17,287 nt of DNA from Methanobacterium sp. GTDB lineage: Archaea; Methanobacteriota; Methanobacteria; Methanobacteriales; Methanobacteriaceae. Where the stretch lies: contig JACWMK010000043.1 of the NCBI GenBank assembly GCA_015661405.1, positions 1 through 17,287 on the forward strand, in the 5' to 3' direction. Below the pieces are notes generated by a model that saw only the letters and a program-made list of their open reading frames with translations, was not told where the DNA came from and made no database searches. Both the position numbers and the translations under genes were made by a program. This document shows positions 8,085 to 15,254 of the stretch, one piece after another (the first letter of the stretch is position 1; every line of letters starts with the position of its first letter).

Positions 8085-8099
8085 GGTATAAATAATACC
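8085..8099. repeat. Palindrome GGTATAAATAATACC
   Basis: Five-base arms GGTAT/ATACC around AAATA, about 120 bases upstream of the GTG of the decayed gene and in its presumed promoter region. It contains a TATA-like core. Short enough to be chance in this composition, although the GG/CC ends are unusual here. Confidence 0.4.
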
Positions 8100-8229
8100 C
8101 CATAAAATTGGAATTAAGAGTTAATCCATCTAAAAAAAAATAACTTATAAATTAATAATTTAGATAAAATAAGCATTTACCTTAAACATGATGTATAATA
8201 CGCAAATATGCAGCTTTAATTAGTCATTT

Positions 8230-8237
8230 AAAAAAAA
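8230..8237 (-). terminator. T8 tract downstream of aCPSF1
   Basis: Eight A residues on the plus strand give a U8 tract about 85 bases after the aCPSF1 stop codon; a second T-run follows a few bases earlier. Probable U-tract terminator. Confidence 0.4.
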
Positions 8238-8319
8238 TTTACTTAAAAAATTCAAAAAGAAATTTAATCTTAAAACTGATTATTATAATAAATAATTATT
8301 AGATTAAAATGTAAATTTC

Positions 8320-10224
8320 TCATTGAATCCGCACAGTCTCTAAATTCATGGGAGTTTTAGTTTCAATCTTAAATTGACGATAAATACTGGATGCCAGATC
8401 AAGTGTTTTATAATTATCCCCATGACATATAAGTATCTTTTCTGGTTTGGGAGACATACGTCGCACATAGTCCATGAGTTGTTTCCTATCAGAGTGTCCA
8501 CTGAAACCTTCTATGGTTTTTATCTCCATTTTCACGTTGTAAACATTAGTTTTTCCCTCTTCTTTGAGGGGTATCTCTTTCCAGCCCTTTTGCAACCTTC
8601 TTCCCAAAGAACCTTCAGCCTGATATCCTACAAAGACTAAAGAATTACGTTGATCCGCACAAAGCCATTTAAAATACTCCACAGAATTTCCCCCGGTGAG
8701 CATTCCTGAAGTCGAAAGAATTATAGATGGTTCTCCTTCTACAATATCCCGTCTTTCATCTATCCCATTAACCTTATGGAAAACATCAGAAATAAAAGGG
8801 TTTCTACCCATGTGGAATATCTGATCCCTCAGATCCTTACTTAAATATTCTGGTCGAGCAGTATGAATAGCAGTGGCTTCCCATATCATGCCGTCTATGT
8901 ATATCGGTACTTCATCAATGATTCCATGTCGGATGTACTCATCTAAAACTATCATCATTTCTTGTGCTCTTCCCACAGCAAATACGGGGATCATAATTTT
9001 TCCCCCACGTTCCAATGTGCGGTAGATAGTTTTAATTAGTTCTTTTTCAGCATCATTACGTGTGGGTTGTACATCTTCATGCCCACCGTAGGTACTCTCC
9101 ATTACTAAAGTTTCTATGCGGGGGAATTTAGTTACTGCGGGTTCTAATAGTCTACTTCTTTCATATTTGAAGTCTCCAGTGTATACAAAGTTATGTTGGC
9201 CGTCACCGATGTGTGCGTGAGTTATGGCAGAACCTAAGATATGTCCAGCATTATGCAATGTTAATCTGATGTCCGGAGCGATATCTGTTACTTCTCCGTA
9301 ATCGAGCGTTATGGTATGTTTTATACTCTTTTTAACATGTTTAACATTGAATGGCAACGGATTATCTTCTCGATGAGCAATATCAATATGATCAAGTTGT
9401 AATAAGGTCATAAGGTCTCTGGTAGGTGTGGTGCAGTACACAGGTCCTTCATAACCATAATGATATAAGTAAGGTAAAAATCCAGAATGATCCAAATGAG
9501 CGTGAGAAATTATAACGGCATCTAAATCATCTAAACAAAATTCAGGAACGTTTAAATAGGGATATGCACTTTTATCGTCTGTTCCTGCCACATTTACTCC
9601 GCAGTCTAATAGTACTTTGCTGTTGGTGGTCTGTAAAAATAAAGATGATCTTCCCACTTCTCTAAAGCCCCCTAAAGTGGTTAAGCGAGTCCATTCATTA
9701 TCTACTGTTATTTCGCGATGTATACGAATTCCTAGGTCCTGTAATATTTTTTTTCGTTCTTTACTGTTTTTTCTTAAGGTTCTTCTTATTCTTTGTATGA
9801 TTTCAGATGCAATAGGGGGTGTTCTAAGTATTTTAGGAGCCCATCCAATTTTTTTAACTATTTCTCTTGAGGTAGCACCATATTTTCCAATAACTAAACC
9901 GGGTTTACGGGCTTCGATTATTACCTCGCAAGTTACTTCATCAAAGTAAATGTTAGTAATCTTCGCATCATCTGGAACTATCTCATGAATTATACGTATA
10001 GCTTTTTCAGGCTCCATAAGCACTGAACGGTCTGAACGGATAATTATCCGTTTTCTTAAATCCTTAGCTAAATCCCTGATAAGATCTCCATTTTCAGTTA
10101 TGATCTCGGGATTTTTAGTGTAGATAACTACTTCCGGACCTTCAAATTCTACTTTGGCTACTTGTACTCTTTTTGGTAGTCTTTGTACTATTATATTTTT
10201 AATTTCTTGAATCTCTGAACCCAT
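8320..10224 (-). CDS. KH/beta-CASP ribonuclease and transcription termination factor (aCPSF1/FttA)
   Basis: The archaeal CPSF73-like nuclease, a homodimeric zinc enzyme that cleaves nascent RNA at U-rich tracts and releases RNA polymerase; it is the general termination factor in methanogens and Thermococcus (family knowledge). Numbered from the ATG at 10224 (634 residues), the N-terminal ~150 residues carry KH-type RNA-binding domains with VIGKYG at 111-116. The metallo-beta-lactamase part has HAHLDH at 241-246, HNAGHILGS at 324-332 and TGDF at 349-352. The beta-CASP part has ESTYGG at 376-381 and FSGHSDR at 574-580, with CHGD near 600. All metal ligands expected of an active enzyme appear present. 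The start at 10224 is chosen because GTGAT at 10228-10232 precedes it and the longer alternatives (10230, 10257) add atypical residues. It lies downstream of psmB on the same strand. Confidence 0.95.
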   Translation of the reverse strand: MGSEIQEIKNIIVQRLPKRVQVAKVEFEGPEVVIYTKNPEIITENGDLIRDLAKDLRKRIIIRSDRSVLMEPEKAIRIIHEIVPDDAKITNIYFDEVTCEVIIEARKPGLVIGKYGATSREIVKKIGWAPKILRTPPIASEIIQRIRRTLRKNSKERKKILQDLGIRIHREITVDNEWTRLTTLGGFREVGRSSLFLQTTNSKVLLDCGVNVAGTDDKSAYPYLNVPEFCLDDLDAVIISHAHLDHSGFLPYLYHYGYEGPVYCTTPTRDLMTLLQLDHIDIAHREDNPLPFNVKHVKKSIKHTITLDYGEVTDIAPDIRLTLHNAGHILGSAITHAHIGDGQHNFVYTGDFKYERSRLLEPAVTKFPRIETLVMESTYGGHEDVQPTRNDAEKELIKTIYRTLERGGKIMIPVFAVGRAQEMMIVLDEYIRHGIIDEVPIYIDGMIWEATAIHTARPEYLSKDLRDQIFHMGRNPFISDVFHKVNGIDERRDIVEGEPSIILSTSGMLTGGNSVEYFKWLCADQRNSLVFVGYQAEGSLGRRLQKGWKEIPLKEEGKTNVYNVKMEIKTIEGFSGHSDRKQLMDYVRRMSPKPEKILICHGDNYKTLDLASSIYRQFKIETKTPMNLETVRIQ

Positions 10225-10262
10225 TAACATCACGTCTTTAAAAAAAACAGAAAACAATAAGT

Positions 10263-10292
10263 GCTAAGTAATAGTTGCTTTTTTTACTTAGC
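10263..10292 (-). promoter_or_regulatory. Stem-loop in the leader of aCPSF1
   Basis: GCTAAGTAA (10263-10271) and TTACTTAGC (10284-10292) form a perfect 9-base stem with a 12-base loop, ending 38 bases upstream of the chosen ATG. It lies between the T10 tract and the gene, so it would be in the leader of a psmB-aCPSF1 readthrough transcript. It could stabilise or regulate the mRNA, or be a DNA operator. Confidence 0.6.
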
Positions 10293-10297
10293 GTATT

Positions 10298-10307
10298 AAA
10301 AAAAAAA
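10298..10307 (-). terminator. T10 tract between psmB and aCPSF1
   Basis: Ten A residues on the plus strand give a U10 tract on the minus strand 60-69 bases after the psmB stop and directly upstream of the aCPSF1 leader stem-loop. It is a good candidate site for factor-dependent termination of psmB transcripts. Confidence 0.5.
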
Positions 10308-10366
10308 TATTTAATATAAATGAAAAAATATGAATTTAAGATAAAATAGTTAATTAATTTTTTAGA

Positions 10367-10984
10367 TTATAGTTCCATGATTTTCTTTTCTACTTCTTCT
10401 TCAGATAAGACTTTAAAACCTTCATCTTTAGTAATTGTAGCCACTCGTATACCATTACCTGAAAAAGCATCCCTTTCCATGGCAGACTTTATAGCTCTAA
10501 TAGCTAAATCTATACCTTCATCCACATAGATATCTTCATTGTAACGATCTTCCAATACTCCGTAGCATACCGGTGATCCTGAACCAGTGGAAATCATCAT
10601 ATCTTTTATAACCCCACCTGCTGGATCTAAAGAATACAAACCAGGCCCTTTATTGTCAACTCCTCCCAGGAGGGTTTGAACATATAAAGGTGATGAGCGT
10701 AAAATGTTAGATGTTAATGTGGCTATTGATTCTATACCTATTTCTTCACCATTTCTGAGACTATAAAGGTTTGCTTCAGCAGTTATATATTTCATTAGTG
10801 TTTGAGCGTGTGCAACAGACCCGGCAATAGTAGCTCCTATATGATCATCTATCTTGAAAATCTTTTTTGCTACTTTATGAGCAATTAAGTTACCCATGGT
10901 AGCTCTTCTTTCTGTGGCAAAAACAACACCATCTTTACAAGTAATGCCAACAGTTGTAGTGCCTTCTAATTGATTATTATTCAT
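10367..10984 (-). CDS. psmB: Proteasome beta subunit (PsmB)
   Basis: The catalytic subunit of the archaeal 20S proteasome, an N-terminal-threonine hydrolase. The 205-residue precursor has a short propeptide ending in Gly8, so autocleavage would expose Thr9 as the nucleophile (TTTVG). The supporting residues fit: Glu25 corresponds to mature position 17 and Lys41 to mature Lys33, with the SGNG-type segment near 173-176. GSGSPVCYGVLED follows the usual pattern at about 132-144. Propeptide and total length are typical of Methanobacteriales. The start is fixed by AGAGGTG at 10991-10997, six bases before the ATG. Its alpha partner (psmA) is not in the window. It has its own upstream region of about 280 bases with a TATA element, and is followed by aCPSF1 in the same direction. 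Confidence 0.97.
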   Translation of the reverse strand: MNNNQLEGTTTVGITCKDGVVFATERRATMGNLIAHKVAKKIFKIDDHIGATIAGSVAHAQTLMKYITAEANLYSLRNGEEIGIESIATLTSNILRSSPLYVQTLLGGVDNKGPGLYSLDPAGGVIKDMMISTGSGSPVCYGVLEDRYNEDIYVDEGIDLAIRAIKSAMERDAFSGNGIRVATITKDEGFKVLSEEEVEKKIMEL

Positions 10985-11032
10985 AGATTACACCTCTAAA
11001 AAAATTATATAATAAAAAAAATAGTTTCAATA

Positions 11033-11047
11033 AGTAAATATTTTACT
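11033..11047. repeat. Inverted repeat in the psmB promoter region
   Basis: AGTAAA, TAT, TTTACT: perfect 6-base arms, between the probable TATA box (11070-11078) and the psmB start. It would lie at the expected transcription start, a usual place for an archaeal repressor site. A further TTTACT half-site occurs at 11081-11086. Confidence 0.4.
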
Positions 11048-11069
11048 AATTCTTATTTTAAAATTCATG

Positions 11070-11078
11070 TTATATAAA
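11070..11078 (-). promoter_or_regulatory. Probable TATA box of psmB
   Basis: TTTATATAA on the minus strand is a near-ideal archaeal TATA box. Initiation about 25 bases downstream (near 11048) would give a leader of about 60 bases that includes the AGAGGTG site. Confidence 0.5.
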
Positions 11079-11253
11079 TATTTACTGTTTAAGTTTTAAT
11101 CCAGTTTACATTTGAACATAAGCTTTTTATAACCTTACTTATACAGAAGATGTTTATAAATGTTTCTTTATAATTTATTTTTTTCAGAAAATAAAATTTA
11201 CAACTCTATTGAAATAGAATTTAATTTAATAAGCTTAAATAAATTACTAAATC

Positions 11254-11260
11254 AAAAAAA
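11254..11260 (-). terminator. T7 tract downstream of purP
   Basis: Seven A residues on the plus strand, so a U7 tract on the minus strand, 9-15 bases after the purP stop. Probable terminator, which would make purP and psmB separate transcription units. Confidence 0.5.
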
Positions 11261-11268
11261 TACTATTT

Positions 11269-12366
11269 TTAAGTTATAATCAATTCCAAACGATTCTCAT
11301 TAACTCCATTTTTAATTTCACGGGCTATTCTACGTCCCATACTCATGAATTCTCCGAAAAGTAGGTAACTATAAGCAGAAGCATGCATGAAGGTGTTAGT
11401 GCCACCATCTGTACGGGCGCTCATTTCAAACACTACGATCTCCAGATCATCAGTACATAAACTCTGCAAACAAAAGGGTCCATTCATACCTGGTGGAACT
11501 AACTTTTTAGCAGATTCAACTAATTTATCTCCAATATCAAAAACCTGCGGAAGCAATGATTCTCTCATAACTACAGGATGATTTCCTGTTATCACATAAG
11601 AAGGATTTAATCCAAGCTCAAGCTGATCTTTAGCTGGAATTCGGACTAAACCATCAATATTGGATTCATACCTACTATCCATACCTAAAACTTCCACTTC
11701 ATCATTCAACGCGGAATAAAAGTAATGTATGCAGTAATTGCAGCCTGAAACATATTCTTCTATATGGGCTTTTTCAACGTCATCCTGTTCAATCCATCTT
11801 CTCTCGAGCATAATTTTAATTTTCTCATCAAATTCTTTAGCTGATGATGCTACAAAATATCCTTTTCCCCCTCTAGCACCAGGAAATTTTACCATAACCG
11901 TTTTATCAATATCTAAATGATTATTATATTTGGTGGGGGTTCTGATTCCAGATTCATGCATCAACTTTCTTTCCAAATCTCGATCCGACTCCCAACGCAA
12001 TATATCCCGATTACCAAACATGGGCACATGAAAATCATTTTCAATACCATCCAACCCAGCATAAGCTACAAATGATCCATGAGGAATTACTATGCTATTC
12101 ATATCCCGCAGTTTTTCCTGAACTTCACTATTAATTATATCTTTGAATTTATCAACGATTATATACTCGTCAGCTACTTTAAATCTTTGGTAAGGGACTT
12201 CTCTTCCTTTTTCACAAACTACGGCTGTATTGAATCCTTCCTCTTTAGCACCTTTCAGTATATGTAGGGAGGTGTGACTGCCTAAAGTGGCTATAGTTAA
12301 ATTTTCTTTATCGTATCCGTCTAAAATGTTAAGAATTTCTTGTCTATTTATTTTAACCATCTTCAA
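11269..12366 (-). CDS. purP: FAICAR synthetase (PurP), archaeal purine biosynthesis
   Basis: PurP is an ATP-grasp ligase that formylates AICAR with free formate and ATP to give FAICAR, replacing the folate-dependent PurH step in methanogens. The 365 residues show the N-terminal GSHTSLHILKGAKEEGF block (29-45), KGREVPY at 53-59, the ATP-grasp glycine-rich strand VKFPGARGGKGYF at 159-171, and the C-terminal SARTDGGTN segment. Length matches the family (about 360). The TTG start at 12366 is used because AAGGAG at 12372-12377 is five bases upstream; the ATG at 12360, two codons in, is eleven bases away and is the alternative. It lies 97 bases after the NuoE-like gene on the same strand. A formate-dependent step fits a methanogen that does not use tetrahydrofolate for purines. 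Confidence 0.95.
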   Translation of the reverse strand: MKMVKINRQEILNILDGYDKENLTIATLGSHTSLHILKGAKEEGFNTAVVCEKGREVPYQRFKVADEYIIVDKFKDIINSEVQEKLRDMNSIVIPHGSFVAYAGLDGIENDFHVPMFGNRDILRWESDRDLERKLMHESGIRTPTKYNNHLDIDKTVMVKFPGARGGKGYFVASSAKEFDEKIKIMLERRWIEQDDVEKAHIEEYVSGCNYCIHYFYSALNDEVEVLGMDSRYESNIDGLVRIPAKDQLELGLNPSYVITGNHPVVMRESLLPQVFDIGDKLVESAKKLVPPGMNGPFCLQSLCTDDLEIVVFEMSARTDGGTNTFMHASAYSYLLFGEFMSMGRRIAREIKNGVNENRLELIIT

Positions 12367-12463
12367 TTACTCTCCTTTATACTCTAATTTTAAGTCATTT
12401 TTTTTAAATTTGAATAAAATTTAATTGATTCCATATTTTTAATTTTAATTAATATCTTAAATC

Positions 12464-12925
12464 TTAATTATCATTATCTTTCTTTTTAGAAAAAAGTTTT
12501 TTTATATCCTTCAAAGTGAGGTTAGATTTAACTTCTTGATTAATCATGGCACAAGGTGCCAAAGCACAGCATCCTAAACATCCTACAGACTCTAATGAGT
12601 ATTCAAGATCAAAAGTGACTTCGCCTTTTTTAATATTCAAATGTCTTTCAATATTTTCTATTATCTTATTAGCACCTTTAACATGACATGCAGTTCCTTC
12701 ACACACGATGATATGTTTGCGGCCTATTGGGGTGAATCTAAACTGTTGGTAAAATGTTGCCACCCCATAAAGCTCACTTTCTGGTATTCCTACAAAACGT
12801 GAAACTTCCTTCATTAATTCTTCAGGTAAATATCCGAAGTAAGATTGTATATCTTGAAGTATAGGTATTAAATCAGATTCTACACCTTGATAAGATGATA
12901 AAATTTCATCTAATTCGTTATTCAT
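12464..12925 (-). CDS. NuoE/HndA-like [2Fe-2S] thioredoxin-fold protein
   Basis: A 153-residue homologue of the 24-kDa subunit of complex I (NuoE), also found as the electron-carrying subunit of NAD(P)-linked hydrogenases and formate dehydrogenases (HndA, HoxE, FdsG). The N-terminal helical part holds LIPILQDIQSYFGYLPEE (19-36) and the VATFYQQF motif (55-62). The cluster ligands are Cys75 and Cys80 in CEGTACH and Cys116 and Cys120 in VGCLGCC, the family's C-x4-C…C-x3-C pattern; extra cysteines are at 119 and 125. The C-terminus ends in a short Lys/Asp-rich tail. AGGAG near 12935 supports the ATG at 12925. The usual NuoF/HndC flavin partner is not adjacent: purP is downstream and taw2 is divergent upstream. 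Its electron partner is therefore unknown from this window. Confidence 0.92.
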   Translation of the reverse strand: MNNELDEILSSYQGVESDLIPILQDIQSYFGYLPEELMKEVSRFVGIPESELYGVATFYQQFRFTPIGRKHIIVCEGTACHVKGANKIIENIERHLNIKKGEVTFDLEYSLESVGCLGCCALAPCAMINQEVKSNLTLKDIKKLFSKKKDNDN

Positions 12926-13016
12926 CCAATAATTCTCCTAATAATAATGTTTTTTTTAAATTATATTTTCTTAAGAATCATAAATAATTGCTAACATTAC
13001 TAGAATATAATTTTTA

Positions 13017-13025
13017 TTTATATAA
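13017..13025. promoter_or_regulatory. TATA element between the divergent nuoE-like and taw2 genes
   Basis: TTTATATAA lies 35-43 bases upstream of the taw2 ATG, suiting a leader of roughly 15 bases. Read on the minus strand the overlapping TTATATAAA could serve the nuoE-like gene, with a leader of about 65 bases. Both uses are inferred from spacing. Confidence 0.45.
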
Positions 13026-13059
13026 TAATATTTAAAACTCTTGAAATTAATGAATTTAT

Positions 13060-13788
13060 ATGAAAGGTAAAATTATTGGAGATATACTGGTTCTTAAGAA
13101 GGATGTAGATGATCCTGAAACTCTTTTAAAATTACCCGGTGTTAATCGCATAGTTAAATTAGGTAGAATTAAAGGGTCGAAGAGGGAACCCGAAGTAAAT
13201 ATAATTTTAGGTGAAGGCACAGAAACCATACATAAAGAAAATCATTGCCTATTCAAATTAGATGTTTCCCAAATAATGTGGTCTAAAGGCAATACTACAG
13301 AAAGACAGAGAATATCTAATATTGCCGAAGAAGGCGAAACCGTGGTTGATCTTTTCGCAGGAATTGGCTATTTCTCCATACCTCTGGCTTTACACTCACC
13401 CGTAGAAAGAATTTATTCGGTAGAAATAAATCCCGTAGCTTATAATTATTTATGTCAAAATATAGAATTAAATAAAGTTTCACACATAATAGAGCCATTA
13501 AGGGGAGATTGCCGTGAACAGGCACCTAAAGGAGTGGCGGATAGGGTGTTAATGGGTTACATTGGTAATACTCACCATTATTTAGATGTTGCGATGCAAT
13601 CACTTAAGGAGGAAGGAGGAATAATTCACTATCATGAATCAGTTCCTGATAAATTAAAATTTAGAAGACCAATTAGGAGAATAAAAGAAGCAGCAAAGCA
13701 CCGTGAAGTAGAGATATTAAATAAAAGAATTATCAAAAAATATTCTCCTGGTGTTTATCACGTAGTGGTGGACGTATTTGTAAAGTAA
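13060..13788 (+). CDS. taw2: tRNA(Phe) wyosine aminocarboxypropyltransferase Taw2 (Trm5/TYW2 family)
   Basis: Taw2 transfers the aminocarboxypropyl group of SAM to C7 of 4-demethylwyosine at position 37 of tRNA(Phe). The 242-residue protein has a class I SAM fold: DLFAGIGYF (97-105), VEINP (121-125) and GD near 149-150. Features pointing to Taw2 rather than the m1G37 methyltransferase Trm5 are HYHE at 190-193 instead of the Trm5 N-[LPY]-P catalytic motif, MGY at 165-167 where that motif would be, and KKYSPGVYHVVVDV near the C-terminus. The segment before the SAM fold (KLDVSQIMWSKGNTTERQRI) also fits. Length is close to that of other archaeal Taw2 proteins. No ribosome binding site precedes the ATG, so a short leader or near-leaderless mRNA is likely. 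taw1 and taw3 are not in the window. Confidence 0.9.
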   Translation: MKGKIIGDILVLKKDVDDPETLLKLPGVNRIVKLGRIKGSKREPEVNIILGEGTETIHKENHCLFKLDVSQIMWSKGNTTERQRISNIAEEGETVVDLFAGIGYFSIPLALHSPVERIYSVEINPVAYNYLCQNIELNKVSHIIEPLRGDCREQAPKGVADRVLMGYIGNTHHYLDVAMQSLKEEGGIIHYHESVPDKLKFRRPIRRIKEAAKHREVEILNKRIIKKYSPGVYHVVVDVFVK

Positions 13789-14080
13789 AGGTGTTTTAAT
13801 TTCGGATATTTTTAAAGTCATATTGGAAAATAGAATCTTTAGGAAATTTTAAAAAAAAAATAGGTTCGATCAATTAACATATAAAATCTTTAAGTAGAAA
13901 TAAGCACCTATTTTTGTGGTAATCTTCAAAATTTGATTGTAATAATACAGAAAAACGGGATAATAAATAATTATCTTATTCATGAGATTTATTGTTGAAA
14001 CTCCAGTGCTTTGTGGATTAACATAATATAAGAATGAATAGATGAACCTTATTTTCAGCAAAATCTCAAATCGAAAATAA

Positions 14081-14090
14081 TATATATAAA
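14081..14090 (+). promoter_or_regulatory. Strong TATA element far upstream of mptA
   Basis: TATATATAAA, preceded by CGAAAA as a possible BRE, is among the best archaeal promoter matches in the window. It lies about 200 bases before the mptA start, so it would imply a leader of about 175 bases or a separate small RNA. A weaker TATA-like stretch nearer the gene (about 14210-14220) is the alternative mptA promoter. Confidence 0.4.
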
Positions 14091-14274
14091 AGAAGTCCAT
14101 CAGTTATAAACATTTCATTAAATAAACAAACATCACTTTAAATAAATTAAATTCAAATCAGAATTATAATAAAAATTGTTAATAAATGAAGAATTTTAAA
14201 CCGAACTAATTCTTAAAATAATTAATTATTTCAAAAATGTTTGAATAAGCATAAAATGCAAATTAATTACCAAA

Positions 14275-14282
14275 AGGGGTGA
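14275..14282 (+). promoter_or_regulatory. Shine-Dalgarno that selects a TTG start for mptA
   Basis: AGGGGTGA, a near-perfect match to the archaeal AGGAGGTGA consensus, ends six bases before the TTG at 14289. No ATG or GTG in frame is as well placed. Confidence 0.75.
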
Positions 14283-14288
14283 ATAAAG

Positions 14289-15254
14289 TTGGATTTATCA
14301 TGTTTCCCTGACACCCAGGACAATATACCAAACATACCTGTACATCTAACCAGAGTAGGAGTTACAGGTGTTAAAAAACTTTTAAAGATAGAAAGAGAAG
14401 GAAAAAGACCAATAGTTCTCCTTCCAACCTTTGATGCATTTGTTGACCTCCCCAGTACAAAAAGGGGAATACATATGTCCAGAAATCCGGAGGCCATTAG
14501 TGCAGTTTTAGAAGAGTCGGTAAAAGGAACCACATTAGAAATTGAATCATTATGCGCTGAAATCGTTACATGTCTTCTTAAGAAGCATAAATATGCTAAA
14601 CGAGCAGAAGTAAGTATGAAGAGTGATTTCATGATAATGAAGAAATCTCCAGTCACCAAACGCAAAACACAGGAAATGACTAACATAATGGCTGATGCCA
14701 TAGGTTACAGGGATGGTGATAGAATAGTCATAAGGAAGATGATCGGAGCAGAAGTGGTGGGAATGACGGTATGTCCCTGTGCTAAGGAATCAACACAAGA
14801 ATCAGCTAAACAAGAATTACTTAAATTTTTAGATAAAGAAACAACTCAAAAAGTTATGGAAACAGTTTCCTTCGCATCTCACAATCAACGAGGCAAAGGT
14901 ATGATTATGATAGAAGTTCCAGAACAACATCTTATCAGAGCAGAGGATTTGATAAGAATAATTGAAGATTCAATGAGTGCCCCAGTATGTGAACTCTTAA
15001 AAAGATCTGATGAAAGTGCAGTAGTAATTAAAGCACATGAAAATCCCATGTTCGTAGAAGATTGCGTGCGGAATATGGTACAAAAAATTATAACAGAATA
15101 TTCACATTTACCAGACGATACATTAGTAACAGTTAGACAAGTAAACGAAGAGAGTATTCATCGTCACAATGCATTCGCAGAAAAAGTGGCCACATTCGGT
15201 GATCTTAAAAAAGAATTAAAATTTGTTGGAGGAATAATTAGTGAAGATTCATGA
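14289..15254 (+). CDS. mptA: GTP cyclohydrolase IV (MptA)
   Basis: MptA is the Fe(II)-dependent GTP cyclohydrolase that makes 7,8-dihydroneopterin 2',3'-cyclic phosphate, the first step of tetrahydromethanopterin biosynthesis. The 321 residues match the COG1469 family (related to bacterial FolE2). Visible motifs are FPDTQDNIPNIPVHLTRVGV (6-25), the KRGIHMSR segment at 58-65 with conserved His62, CPCAKE at 162-167 and SHNQRG at 197-202. Length is typical of archaeal MptA (about 310-320). Translation starts at TTG, supported by the AGGGGTGA site. Its stop lies 14 bases inside the next gene, so the two are coupled, and cofG follows, placing two cofactor pathways in one unit. The MptB phosphodiesterase that acts next is not in the window. 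Confidence 0.95.
   Translation: MDLSCFPDTQDNIPNIPVHLTRVGVTGVKKLLKIEREGKRPIVLLPTFDAFVDLPSTKRGIHMSRNPEAISAVLEESVKGTTLEIESLCAEIVTCLLKKHKYAKRAEVSMKSDFMIMKKSPVTKRKTQEMTNIMADAIGYRDGDRIVIRKMIGAEVVGMTVCPCAKESTQESAKQELLKFLDKETTQKVMETVSFASHNQRGKGMIMIEVPEQHLIRAEDLIRIIEDSMSAPVCELLKRSDESAVVIKAHENPMFVEDCVRNMVQKIITEYSHLPDDTLVTVRQVNEESIHRHNAFAEKVATFGDLKKELKFVGGIISEDS

Larger units (their letters stand above)
7970..8319. other. Intergenic region between aCPSF1 and the HEAT pseudogene
   Basis: About 350 AT-rich bases without a credible gene. On the minus strand a T8 tract (8230-8237) probably ends the aCPSF1 transcript. The part nearer the pseudogene carries several inverted repeats: 7993-8012, 8085-8099, and a wider pair ATCTAAA/TTTAGAT at 8128-8134 and 8159-8165. 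These may be remains of its promoter and operator. Confidence 0.6.
13789..14288. other. 500-base non-coding region upstream of mptA
   Basis: AT-rich DNA between taw2 and mptA. The only sizeable open frame (76 codons, minus strand, 13870-14100) is mostly Phe/Tyr/Ile, has no ribosome binding site and looks like chance. The region contains a strong TATA-like element at 14081-14090 and A/T runs near 13851-13860. No tRNA, CRISPR or known riboswitch fold is recognised by eye. Confidence 0.65.

Noticed and set aside
10225..10257. Longer aCPSF1 start at 10257
   Set aside because: The added residues (MFSVFFKDVML) do not resemble the family N-terminus, and GTGAT directly precedes the ATG at 10224.
13870..14100. 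76-codon minus-strand frame in the taw2-mptA gap
   Set aside because: Composition dominated by Phe, Tyr and Ile as expected from translating AT-rich non-coding DNA; no ribosome binding site.
14267..14701. 144-codon open frame antisense to mptA on the minus strand
   Set aside because: It mirrors a strongly recognised gene in another frame and has no family-like motif.
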